NCBI GenBank assembly: GCA_900549295.1 | Contig: URNG01000127.1 | Location: forward strand, 1 to 7,677 | Source of the DNA: an uncultured Rhodocyclaceae bacterium | GTDB lineage: Bacteria > Pseudomonadota > Gammaproteobacteria > Burkholderiales > Rhodocyclaceae | Reading direction: 5' to 3' | DNA: 7,677 nucleotides | In this document: piece after piece, positions 1-6,655 of the stretch | Layout of the letters: every line of letters begins with the position of its first letter | How positions within the stretch are numbered: position 1 is the first letter of the stretch | Notes under the pieces: model-generated | The model's database searches: none | Told to the model about the DNA's origin: nothing | What the model saw: only the letters and a program-made list of their open reading frames with translations | Program-made: the position numbers and the translations under genes

Positions 1-45
1 ACCTTGCGCTCCCCCCCCCTCGGAGCCCGCCCTGGCCCCCGGCCG
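1..45. other. Probable low-quality contig end inside cysE
   Basis: This stretch holds a run of nine C (11-19) and a run of five C (36-40). The CysE reading frame stops resembling the family exactly here. One deleted base in the 36-40 run recovers a few expected residues, but the match fails again at the nine-C run. I read this as assembly or base-calling error rather than a real mutation. Confidence 0.6.
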
Positions 46-460
46 CCATGACGATGGGCCCCAGCACCTTGGCCCCGGCACCGATCACCACGCCATCTTC
101 CAGCGTCGGGTGGCGCTTGCCCTTGGCCCAGGAAGTGCCGCCCAGGGTGACACCGTGGTAGAGCGTCACGTCATCGCCGATCACCGCCGTTTCGCCGATC
201 ACCACGCCCATGCCGTGGTCGATGAAAAAACGCCGGCCTATCGTCGCCCCCGGATGGATTTCGATGCCCGTCAGAAAACGCGAGAGATGCGCCGTAAACC
301 GCGCCAGCCAGCGCAGGCGATGCCGCCACAGCCAATGCGCGAGCCGATGAAAGATGAGCGCATGGATACCGGGATAGCAGGTCAGCACCTCCCAGAACGA
401 ACGGGCCGCCGGATCGCGGTCAAACACCGCCCGGATATCCTCGCGCAAATGGCCAAACAT
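1..460 (-). CDS. cysE: Serine O-acetyltransferase CysE, 3' end missing
   Basis: It transfers an acetyl group from acetyl-CoA to L-serine, giving O-acetylserine, the carbon skeleton for cysteine synthesis in the cytoplasm. About 153 codons are present from ATG at 458-460. An alpha-helical N-terminus leads into a left-handed beta-helix of hexapeptide repeats. GIEIHPGATIGRRFFIDHG (residues 65-83) contains the expected active-site His82; Glu67 stands where E. coli CysE has Asp143, which is normal for the short Bacillus-like form. LGGT (106-109) and KRHPT (115-119) are further family marks. The start has AGGGG eight bases upstream and a promoter at 489-517. From about residue 139 the protein turns into Gly-rich nonsense (positions 1-45). 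Dropping one base from the C-run at 36-40 restores an AGARAGS stretch typical of the family, so a sequencing error near the contig end is likely. The last acceptor-site coil and C-terminal tail are outside the window. Confidence 0.93.
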   Translation of the reverse strand, partial: MFGHLREDIRAVFDRDPAARSFWEVLTCYPGIHALIFHRLAHWLWRHRLRWLARFTAHLSRFLTGIEIHPGATIGRRFFIDHGMGVVIGETAVIGDDVTLYHGVTLGGTSWAKGKRHPTLEDGVVIGAGAKVLGPIVMAAGGQGGLRGGGSAR

Positions 461-488
461 GGAGCAATCCCCTACAAAGAAGGGGTAA

Positions 489-517
489 ATTATAAAATAC
501 TCGACTGATTCCGTCAG
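489..517 (-). promoter_or_regulatory. Sigma70-type promoter of cysE
   Basis: On the minus strand a perfect TATAAT lies at 494-489 and CTGACG (four of six matches to TTGACA) at 517-512, separated by 17 bases. Transcription would begin near 482, giving a leader of about 22 bases before the cysE ATG. This suggests cysE is transcribed separately from the CoA-transferase operon, which is closed by a hairpin at 605-632. Confidence 0.7.
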
Positions 518-540
518 CTATTCGAATTGAACTCGTCAGC
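512..540. repeat. Direct repeat CGTCAGC spaced 22 bases, over the cysE -35
   Basis: CGTCAGC occurs at 512-518 and again at 534-540, 22 bases apart (two helical turns). The first copy covers the -35 element. An ATTCGAAT palindrome (520-527) lies between the copies. The layout would suit a regulator bound at and just upstream of the promoter, but no family could be assigned and chance is possible for a 7-base repeat. Confidence 0.3.
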
Positions 541-604
541 CCAGACTCGCCAACGCGGAGCGAAACACACGACAAAAAGCACGTTCTCCCGCCTGAAAAC
601 CAGA

Positions 605-632
605 CGGCGCAGCAAGTCCCTCTGCTGCGCCG
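605..632 (-). terminator. Terminator of the permease/CoA-transferase operon
   Basis: A perfect 10-base-pair stem (605-614 with 623-632, arm CGGCGCAGCA) with an 8-base loop starts 18 bases after the CoA-transferase stop codon. On the minus strand it is followed by TCTGGTTTTC, a weak T-tract. Stem strength and placement support an intrinsic terminator; the interrupted T run makes its efficiency uncertain. Confidence 0.72.
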
Positions 633-650
633 CATCTTTAACGCACTGGA

Positions 651-2261
651 TCAAGGCAGAAAAAACTCGTCGCGCAGTCCCATGGGTTCATCGATGAAAA
701 TACGGACGTCCATCAAACGCGGGCTCTGGGGCATCAGCGGAACGAAATCCATGTGCTCGAGAATGTCGCGCTGCAGATCCACGCCGGGAGCGATTTCGAT
801 CAGCACCAGGCCGGCGGCGCTCAACTCGAACACGCAGCGCTCGGTGATGTAGAGCACCGGCGTACCCCGACGCGCGGCTTCCGGGCCGGAAAAGGTGCGG
901 TGCTCGACTTCCGCCACGAATTTGACGGCAGAGCCATCCTGGCGGACGTGCAGTTGCCCGCCCGTCACGTCGACCAGCAGCTTGCCCGCCGTGAAGGTGC
1001 CGACAAAAACCACCTTGCGCGCGCTCTGCGAGATATTGATGAAACCGCCTGCCCCGGCCAGTCGCGGGCCGAAGCGCGACACGTTGAGATTACCCTGGCG
1101 ATCCGCCTGAGCCAGCCCGAGAAAAGTCAGATCGAGTCCGCCGCCATCGTAGAAATCGAACTGGCTGGGCTGGTCGATAATGGCATGCGTATTGACCGCT
1201 GCGCCGAAATTGAGCCCACCGGCCGGCACGCCGCCGATCACGCCTGGCTCGGCGGTGAGCGTCAACTGATCGATGATGCCTTCCTCGGCAGCCACCTCGG
1301 CCACGCCTTCCGGCATCCCGATGCCGAGGTTGACCACCGCGCCGGGGCGCAATTCGAAGGCGGCGCGGCGGGCGATGATCTTGCGCTCGCTCATCGCCAT
1401 CGGCGGCAGGGCCGACATGGGAATACGGATTTCGCCGGCGAAGGCCGGGCTGTACTGTTCGGCGAAGGTCTGCGCGTGGTATTCCGGCTTTTCGGCCACC
1501 ACCACGCAATCGACCAGAATGCCGGGGATTTTCACCTGGCGCGGACTCAAGGTACCGCGCTGCGCCACACGTTCAACCTGCACGATCACCATGCCGCCGG
1601 AGTTCTTCGCCGCCATCGCGATCGCCAGCGATTCCAGGGTGAGCGCTTCCTTTTCCATCGTGACGTTGCCGTCCTCGTCCGCCGTCGTGCCGCGGATGAT
1701 GCCGACGTGGATGGGAAACGCCTTGTAAAACAGGTATTCCTCACCGTCGATGGGCATGACGCGCACCAGATCTTCCTGCGTTTTTTCGTTCAGCTTGCCG
1801 CCGCCGAAACGCGGATCGACGAAGGTGCCGAGGCCGATGCGGGTGAGCGTGCCCGGCTTGCCTGCGGCAATGTCGCGGAACAGGTGGGTGATGACCCCCT
1901 GCGGCAGGTTCCAGGCTTCGATCCGGTTATTCACCGCCAATTCCTGCAAGCGCGGCACCAGCCCCCAGTGGCCGCCGATGACGCGCTTCACCAGGCCATC
2001 GTGGCCCAGATGATTGAGGCCGCGCTGCTGGCCGTCGCCCTGGCCGGCGGCGTACACCAGCGTCAGATCGCGCGGCCCGGCGTCGCCGCGGGTTTCCAGG
2101 AAATGATTTTCCAGCGCCACGGCAATGTTCTCCGGGAAGCCGATGCCGACGAAGCCGCCGGTCGCCACCGTGCTGTCCGGACAAATACGCGCCACCGCCT
2201 CGCGCGCCGACATGATCTTGCTGGCCGCCGGCTGGCCGCAGCCTGGGTTCTTTTGCGTCAT
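651..2261 (-). CDS. Acetate/propionate-type acyl-CoA transferase (YdiF/Pct family)
   Basis: A 536-residue cytoplasmic class I CoA-transferase. It moves CoA from a donor such as acetyl-CoA to a short-chain fatty, hydroxy or 3-keto acid through a glutamyl-CoA thioester. The two halves usually encoded as separate alpha and beta subunits are fused. The first domain spans about 17-285, with GGFVGIGFPE at 35-44, GGHW at 96-99 and NLPQGV at 118-123. The second spans about 294-510, with NLGIGMPEG at 311-319 and the catalytic glutamate, Glu338, in LTAEPGVIGG. Length and layout match YdiF and propionate CoA-transferases, and no key residue is missing. ATG at 2259-2261 has GGAG six bases upstream. The gene begins 19 bases after the permease stop, so the two form an operon under the sigma54 promoter at 3719-3734. 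Acid preference cannot be read from sequence; propionate, lactate, 3-hydroxybutyrate and acetoacetate are all plausible. Confidence 0.92.
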   Translation of the reverse strand: MTQKNPGCGQPAASKIMSAREAVARICPDSTVATGGFVGIGFPENIAVALENHFLETRGDAGPRDLTLVYAAGQGDGQQRGLNHLGHDGLVKRVIGGHWGLVPRLQELAVNNRIEAWNLPQGVITHLFRDIAAGKPGTLTRIGLGTFVDPRFGGGKLNEKTQEDLVRVMPIDGEEYLFYKAFPIHVGIIRGTTADEDGNVTMEKEALTLESLAIAMAAKNSGGMVIVQVERVAQRGTLSPRQVKIPGILVDCVVVAEKPEYHAQTFAEQYSPAFAGEIRIPMSALPPMAMSERKIIARRAAFELRPGAVVNLGIGMPEGVAEVAAEEGIIDQLTLTAEPGVIGGVPAGGLNFGAAVNTHAIIDQPSQFDFYDGGGLDLTFLGLAQADRQGNLNVSRFGPRLAGAGGFINISQSARKVVFVGTFTAGKLLVDVTGGQLHVRQDGSAVKFVAEVEHRTFSGPEAARRGTPVLYITERCVFELSAAGLVLIEIAPGVDLQRDILEHMDFVPLMPQSPRLMDVRIFIDEPMGLRDEFFLP

Positions 2262-2280
2262 CTCGATCTCCAGAACGGGT

Positions 2281-3678
2281 TCAAACGATGCCGAAGGCGT
2301 AGAACAGGCCGATCACGACGAACACCGCCAGCGTCTTGATGAGCGTGATGACGAAAATATCCTTGTACGACTGGCGATGCGACAGCCCCGTCACCGCCAG
2401 CAAGGTGATGACCGCGCCGTTGTGCGGCAGCGTGTCCATGCCGCCGGAAGCCATCGAGGCGACGCGGTGGAACACTTCCAGCGGAATGCCGGCGGCCTGC
2501 GCGTTGGCGATGAAGGTGTCCGCCATCGCCGCCAGCGCAATCCCCATGCCGCCTGAAGCCGAGCCGGTGATCCCGGCCAGCGCGGTAACGGTGATCGCTT
2601 CATTGACGAGCGGATTGGGAATCGAGGACAAGGCGTTGGCAACCACCAGGAAGCCCGGCAGGGCGGCGATCACCGCGCCGAAACCGTATTCGGAAGCGGT
2701 GTTCATGGTGGCGAGCAAAGCGCCCGCCACGGCCGTACGGCTGCCTTCGGCGAAGCGGGCGATGACCGTGCGCCCGGCAAAAACGAGCACCGTGGCGATG
2801 CCGATCAGCAGCGCGCCTTCCACCGCCCAGATCGCCATCACCGCCTTGGTCTGCTGCACCACCGGCGCGGCGTTGCCGATCACCGCCGGCACGAAGGACA
2901 CCGATTCGCCGTAGAGCTGGGGGATCAGCACGGTGAACACCTTGTTCATGACGCCCACCATCACCAGCGGCAGCAGGGCGATCAGCGGATGCGCGAGCTT
3001 TTCATCGGCGATAGGGTCCGGCTCGTTGCTATGCCCCGTGCCGTAGCCTTCGCCGGCCGCAGCGGCACGCCGCCGGCACCATTCGAGGTAGGAGAGCCCG
3101 CAGACCAGGATGAACACGCCGCCAATGATGCCGAGCCAGGGCGCGGCGTAGATGTCGGTCTTGAAGAAGGTGGTGGGGATGATGTTCTGGATCTGCGGCG
3201 TGCCGGGCAGCGAATCCATCGTGAAGGTGAACGCGCCCAGCGCAATGGTGCCGGGAATCAGGCGCTTGGGAATGCCGCCCTGACGGAACATTTCCGCCGC
3301 GAAGGGATACACCGCGAACACCACCACGAACAGCGACACCCCGCCGTAGGTCAGCAGCGCGCAGACCACGACGATGGCCAGCATGGCGCGCTCCCGCCCG
3401 ATCAGCTTGATGACCGCGGCCACGATGGATTTGGAGAATCCGGATAATTCGATGACCTTGCCGAAAATCGCGCCAAGCAGGAAAACCGGGAAGAAGTTCT
3501 TCACGAAACCGACCATCTTGTCCATGAACAGGCCGGTAAACATGGGTGCCACCAGCGATGGGTCGATCAGCAAAACCGCCCCCATGGCAGCAATGGGGGC
3601 GAAAAGAATGACGCTGTAGCCACGGTAGGCCACCAGCATCAGAAAGGCCAGAGCGGCCAGCACGATCAGGAAATCCAC
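2281..3678 (-). CDS. GntP-family organic-acid permease
   Basis: A 465-residue polytopic inner-membrane protein of the GntP (gluconate:H+ symporter) family, proposed to import a small organic acid. Hydrophobic segments run nearly throughout, beginning at residues 2-17 and ending around 443-463. A hydrophilic cytoplasmic loop lies at about 200-230. Family-like conserved stretches are TMDSLPGTPQIQN (153-165), ATMNTASEYGFG (323-334), TGSASGGMGIAL (371-382) and ASGGMDTLPHNGAV (410-423). The start chosen is GTG at 3676-3678, because GAGGAG (3685-3690) sits six bases upstream and the sigma54 promoter predicts a transcript starting near 3709. A longer frame from GTG at 3721-3723 would begin inside the promoter and is not credible. 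GntP members also carry 3-hydroxybutyrate in a locus of similar order in Pseudomonas; gluconate is unlikely, since no sugar kinase is nearby. Confidence 0.9.
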   Translation of the reverse strand: MDFLIVLAALAFLMLVAYRGYSVILFAPIAAMGAVLLIDPSLVAPMFTGLFMDKMVGFVKNFFPVFLLGAIFGKVIELSGFSKSIVAAVIKLIGRERAMLAIVVVCALLTYGGVSLFVVVFAVYPFAAEMFRQGGIPKRLIPGTIALGAFTFTMDSLPGTPQIQNIIPTTFFKTDIYAAPWLGIIGGVFILVCGLSYLEWCRRRAAAAGEGYGTGHSNEPDPIADEKLAHPLIALLPLVMVGVMNKVFTVLIPQLYGESVSFVPAVIGNAAPVVQQTKAVMAIWAVEGALLIGIATVLVFAGRTVIARFAEGSRTAVAGALLATMNTASEYGFGAVIAALPGFLVVANALSSIPNPLVNEAITVTALAGITGSASGGMGIALAAMADTFIANAQAAGIPLEVFHRVASMASGGMDTLPHNGAVITLLAVTGLSHRQSYKDIFVITLIKTLAVFVVIGLFYAFGIV

Positions 3679-3684
3679 GGATGT

Positions 3685-3690
3685 CTCCTC
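3685..3690 (-). promoter_or_regulatory. Shine-Dalgarno GAGGAG that fixes a GTG start
   Basis: GAGGAG ends six bases before GTG at 3678-3676 on the minus strand. It is the best ribosome site near the permease N-terminus and places the protein start 15 codons inside the longest open frame. Confidence 0.8.
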
Positions 3691-3718
3691 TTTATGGATA
3701 GTAAGGTGAGACACCGTT

Positions 3719-3734
3719 TGCACACGGCGTGCCA
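3719..3734 (-). promoter_or_regulatory. Sigma54 (RpoN) -24/-12 promoter of the permease/CoA-transferase operon
   Basis: The minus strand reads TGGCACGCCGTGTGCA from 3734 to 3719. It has the GG-N10-GC spacing that defines sigma54 promoters, a full TGGCAC -24 block and TGCA at -12. The start of transcription is expected near 3709, leaving a leader of about 31 bases to the GTG start. A sigma54 activator gene lies immediately upstream on the same strand, which supports the call. Confidence 0.88.
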
Positions 3735-3776
3735 GAATTCAAGCGGCTGTTTTTATTGGACTTATCCGGATTTCAG

Positions 3777-3793
3777 ACGGAAAACCGTTCCGT
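3777..3793. promoter_or_regulatory. Inverted repeat ACGGAA-N5-TTCCGT, possible activator site
   Basis: Two perfect 6-base arms (3777-3782 and 3788-3793) flank 5 bases, about 76 bases upstream of the predicted sigma54 transcript start. A nested ACGG-AAAA-CCGT (3777-3788) shares the left arm. Its position fits an upstream activating sequence, but its arms differ from those at 3806-3825, so the two may not bind the same protein. Confidence 0.4.
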
Positions 3794-3805
3794 TTCATGA
3801 ACACC

Positions 3806-3825
3806 GTGTCCAGAAAAGCGGACAC
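3806..3825. promoter_or_regulatory. Inverted repeat GTGTCC-N8-GGACAC, candidate enhancer site
   Basis: A perfect 20-base dyad with 6-base arms and an 8-base spacer, centred about 107 bases upstream of the predicted sigma54 transcript start. That is the usual distance for an enhancer bound by a Fis-type helix-turn-helix dimer. It also begins directly after the activator stop codon (3826-3828), so in RNA it could form a 6-base-pair stem ending the MFS/activator transcript. No T-tract follows, so I favour the operator reading. Confidence 0.5.
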
Positions 3826-5223
3826 TCAGGACTCGCCCGCGCCGCCCAGTTGCGCCAGCTTCTCGTACAAGGCCGTGCGTGAAATACCTAACAGGCGGGC
3901 AGCCTCGGTCTTGTTGCCCCTGCTCTGCTGCAGCGCCTGACAAATCGCCTGCCGCTCGGCTTGCGCCACCGCATCGGCCATATCGCGCGCCACCGGCTGC
4001 GGCGTGTCACTGCGCGACGATTTCGGCATGACCGCATCCAGATCGGCAACTTCCAGCGTTTCACCGTCCGACATGAGCAAGGCCCGCTCGAGCACGTTCT
4101 TCAATTCACGCACGTTGCCCGGCCAGCGGTAGCGGCACAGACGGTTGATTGCCGCATCGGCAATGCTGCGCGGAGCGAGCCCCCGGTTACGGCAGATGCT
4201 ATCGACGAGAAAATCGGCCAGTTGCGCCATGTCGTCGCAGCGTTCGCGCAGCGGCGGCGTGTTGAGGGTGATGACGTTGAGGCGGTAGTACAGGTCGGCG
4301 CGGAAACTGCCATCGGTCACCATCTTTTCGAGATCGCGGCTGGTCGCGGCAATGACGCGCAAATCCACCGTCGTCAGGCGGTTCGAGCCGACCGGCTCGA
4401 ATTCCCCTTCCTGCAAGGTGCGCAACAGCTTGGCTTGCAGCGCCGGCGACATGTCGCCGATTTCATCGAGAAAGAGCGTGCCGCCGTCAGCCAGCTTGAA
4501 TTTTCCATCCCGCCCGCCGCGCTCGGCCCCGGTATAGGCACCCGGTGCCACGCCAAAAAACTCCGCTTCCAGCAGCGTTTCCGGCACGGCGGCGATATTC
4601 ACCGCCACAAAAGGCGCGTCGCTGCGCGAGCTTGCCGCATGAATCGCCTGTGCCAGCATTTCCTTGCCCGTACCCGTTTCACCCAGAATCAGCACCGGCG
4701 CCGTCGTGCGCGCCGCTCGCCGCGCGGCGAGCTTGAGCGCACTGCTGACGCTGCTGGCGCCGATGAAATCGGCAAAGCTGTAACGCGTGCAACGCCGTTC
4801 GGCAAGCTTGCGCCGGGCTTCCGCCAGATCGGCGCGCAGGCGCTGATAACGCGCCATCAAAGGCCCCAGGTGGCGCGGGTCGTCATAGAACATGAAGCCG
4901 ACCGCGCCAACCACCTTGCCGTCCGCATCGCGTAGCGGCAAACGGCTGACCACGAAAGCCTGTTCGCCGTACTCCATGATGTCGAGGAGAATGGGCTGCC
5001 CGCTCTCCACCACCTGGCGCATCAGGCTGTTGGGAATCACCGATTCCACCGGCTGCCCCTGCACGCAGGAAGACAAGGTGAGCCCCAGGCGGGCCGGATA
5101 GCGGTCGTTCATCCAGACGATGCGCGCCTCCTGATCGACGATGATCGCGCCTTCGCAATAATCGGCGAAATGCTTCAGCAGGTTTTCCGAAGCCAGTTGC
5201 AGCAACTCCGCGCTCGATTTCAT
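3826..5223 (-). CDS. PAS-containing sigma54-dependent transcriptional activator (HbcR-like)
   Basis: A 465-residue enhancer-binding protein that uses ATP hydrolysis to open sigma54-RNA polymerase promoters. A PAS sensor spans about 14-115 (AIIVDQEARIVWMND at 26-40) and a probable coiled linker about 118-145. The AAA+ domain runs about 152-385: Walker A GETGTGKE (181-188), a sigma54-contact loop GAYTGA (228-233), Walker B GGTLFLDE (247-254), arginines in FRADLYYRL (307-315) and WPGNVREL (367-374). A Fis-type helix-turn-helix lies at about 437-456 (NKTEAARLLGISRTALYEKL). There is no receiver domain, so control is probably by a ligand or state read by PAS, not phosphorylation. The ATG at 5221-5223 was chosen because residues upstream in the longer frame are Arg-rich shadow sequence overlapping the MFS gene. 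The start lies 17 bases after the MFS stop and has only a weak GAAAG ribosome site, suggesting translational coupling. Resemblance to HbcR rests mainly on gene order. Confidence 0.92.
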   Translation of the reverse strand: MKSSAELLQLASENLLKHFADYCEGAIIVDQEARIVWMNDRYPARLGLTLSSCVQGQPVESVIPNSLMRQVVESGQPILLDIMEYGEQAFVVSRLPLRDADGKVVGAVGFMFYDDPRHLGPLMARYQRLRADLAEARRKLAERRCTRYSFADFIGASSVSSALKLAARRAARTTAPVLILGETGTGKEMLAQAIHAASSRSDAPFVAVNIAAVPETLLEAEFFGVAPGAYTGAERGGRDGKFKLADGGTLFLDEIGDMSPALQAKLLRTLQEGEFEPVGSNRLTTVDLRVIAATSRDLEKMVTDGSFRADLYYRLNVITLNTPPLRERCDDMAQLADFLVDSICRNRGLAPRSIADAAINRLCRYRWPGNVRELKNVLERALLMSDGETLEVADLDAVMPKSSRSDTPQPVARDMADAVAQAERQAICQALQQSRGNKTEAARLLGISRTALYEKLAQLGGAGES

Positions 5224-5240
5224 CGCCGACTTTCTTTCGC

Positions 5241-6512
5241 TCAGGCCTGCCAGATGTTGCGGCAGCCGGTTTCCTTGACCCGCCAACTGGCGATGGCACC
5301 GATCACGGCGCACAGCGTCACGGCGAGCACGCCCTTCTGCCAAGCGGCGACGTCGTACACCGGCGCGCCGTTCAGCATGTCTCCCTGCCAGTTCATATCC
5401 ATGATCTTGCCCACCACCGGCTGCATGATGGCCGCGCACATAAAACCACCCATATTGGCCACGCTGGTGGACATGCCGGACAACAGGGGCGGGTTGACTT
5501 CCTTGGCGCAGGCCCAGCTCAGGCTGAAACCGGCGGTCGTCAGGCCGAGCAGGGCGAACAGGGCGTAGGACAGCGCCAGCGGCATGGTGACGCAGGACAA
5601 GAGGATCAGCCAGATCGCCACATAGACGTGCGACACCGCGATCACCACCGGTTTACGCCGCCCCAGGCGATCCGAAATACCGCCGATGAACAGGCAGCCC
5701 ACCGCAAAACCGCCGAACCACAGCGACAGATGGCTGGCCGCCACGCCGCGTTCCAGCCCGTGCACCTGCATCAGGTAAGGCACCGCCCACAAGCCGGCAA
5801 AGGTGAAGAAAGCGCCGCACATCCCCAGATTGACGAGTGCCGCCGGCCATGTCGCGCGATTTTTCAATACCGACAGCAGGCCGGACAGGATGACCGTGCG
5901 GTCCACCCGCGCCTTGGGCGCATCGGCGGCCAGCGGCGAATCGCGCACGATCAGCCAGGAGAGCACCGACAGCACCAGCGAGAAACCGCCCACGAACAGG
6001 AAGATGCCGCGCCAGCCGAAATTCTGCGCCGCCCAGGACAAGGGCGCGCCCGCCAGCACCGAACCCAGATTGCCGACCAGCATGCAGATGCCGACCATGG
6101 TGGCGAAGCGGCTTTCTTCGAACCACACGGCAATCAGTTTCAGCATGGCGATGAAGGTGACCGAAACCCCCAGGCCGATCAGGGTGCGCCCCGCCAGGGC
6201 CAGTTCGAAACTCGGCGCAAAACCGAACAGCAGACTGCCGATGCCGCCCACGATGCCGCCCAGGGCCACGATGCGGCGCGGCCCCAGCGTATCGGCGAGA
6301 ATGCCGGTAGGAATCTGCATGACGGTATAGACGTAGAAATACGTCGCCGCCAGCAAACCGAGCGAAGCCGCCGTGGTACCGAAACTCGCCGCCAGATCCT
6401 GGGCGATTCCGGCCGGCGCGAAACGCTGGAAGAAGGACAGGATGAAGGCGACGGCCACGACGCCAAGCGCCAGCCAGCGCCAACGCATTTGTTCAGGACT
6501 CAGGGACAGCAT
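5241..6512 (-). CDS. Major facilitator superfamily transporter
   Basis: A 423-residue inner-membrane carrier with about twelve hydrophobic segments in two six-helix halves. The central hydrophilic loop is around residues 190-206. The loop between helices 2 and 3 reads GILADTLGPRR (70-80), and its counterpart in the second half reads GGISDRLGRRK (277-287); both are the MFS motif A. TFIAMLKLIAVWF (119-131) and GNLGSVLAGAPLSW (147-160) resemble organic-anion and sugar-phosphate carriers. Substrate cannot be read. The start ATG at 6510-6512 has GGAG about five bases upstream. The sigma54 activator follows after 17 bases, so both are probably on one mRNA. The MFS protein may import an inducer or a related acid; a UhpC-like sensor role is possible but unsupported. 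Confidence 0.9.
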   Translation of the reverse strand: MLSLSPEQMRWRWLALGVVAVAFILSFFQRFAPAGIAQDLAASFGTTAASLGLLAATYFYVYTVMQIPTGILADTLGPRRIVALGGIVGGIGSLLFGFAPSFELALAGRTLIGLGVSVTFIAMLKLIAVWFEESRFATMVGICMLVGNLGSVLAGAPLSWAAQNFGWRGIFLFVGGFSLVLSVLSWLIVRDSPLAADAPKARVDRTVILSGLLSVLKNRATWPAALVNLGMCGAFFTFAGLWAVPYLMQVHGLERGVAASHLSLWFGGFAVGCLFIGGISDRLGRRKPVVIAVSHVYVAIWLILLSCVTMPLALSYALFALLGLTTAGFSLSWACAKEVNPPLLSGMSTSVANMGGFMCAAIMQPVVGKIMDMNWQGDMLNGAPVYDVAAWQKGVLAVTLCAVIGAIASWRVKETGCRNIWQA

Positions 6513-6528
6513 GGATACTCCGAAAGAG

Positions 6529-6544
6529 CGGGGGTCGCCCCCCG
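6529..6544 (-). other. GNRA-capped hairpin in the leader of the MFS gene
   Basis: On the minus strand CGGGGG-GCGA-CCCCCG forms a perfect 6-base-pair, all-GC stem with a GCGA tetraloop, 16 bases before the MFS start codon and just upstream of its ribosome site. It may stabilise or tune the mRNA. CTCTTTC follows, so a weak terminator for the cytochrome gene upstream cannot be excluded. No clear promoter was found in the 143 bases between cytochrome and MFS genes. Confidence 0.4.
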
Positions 6545-6655
6545 TTCATTGACCCGCTGCCATGATGCGGAACCATTTGCCTTGGCCGGGCAAAGCGCCA
6601 CGCGAACGGCATCCGGGATGTCAAGGCAGCAAAACGATCACATCTTGGGCAACGC

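Noticed and set aside
469..485. CCCCT/AGGGG hairpin that would hide the cysE ribosome site
   Set aside because: The predicted transcript start near 482 removes most of the 5' arm, so the stem probably cannot form in the mRNA.
753..2339. 528-codon plus-strand open frame antisense to the CoA-transferase
   Set aside because: Its His/Arg/Ala-rich translation resembles no family and it is a codon-register shadow typical of high-GC genes. The minus-strand frame has clear catalytic motifs.
3961..4935. 324-codon plus-strand open frame antisense to the sigma54 activator
   Set aside because: Shadow frame; the minus strand encodes full Walker and helix-turn-helix motifs.
6596..6624. Perfect TTGACA (-35) upstream of the MFS gene on the minus strand
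   Set aside because: No -10-like hexamer occurs at 16-18 bases downstream (the sequence there is GC-rich), so a sigma70 promoter is not supported.
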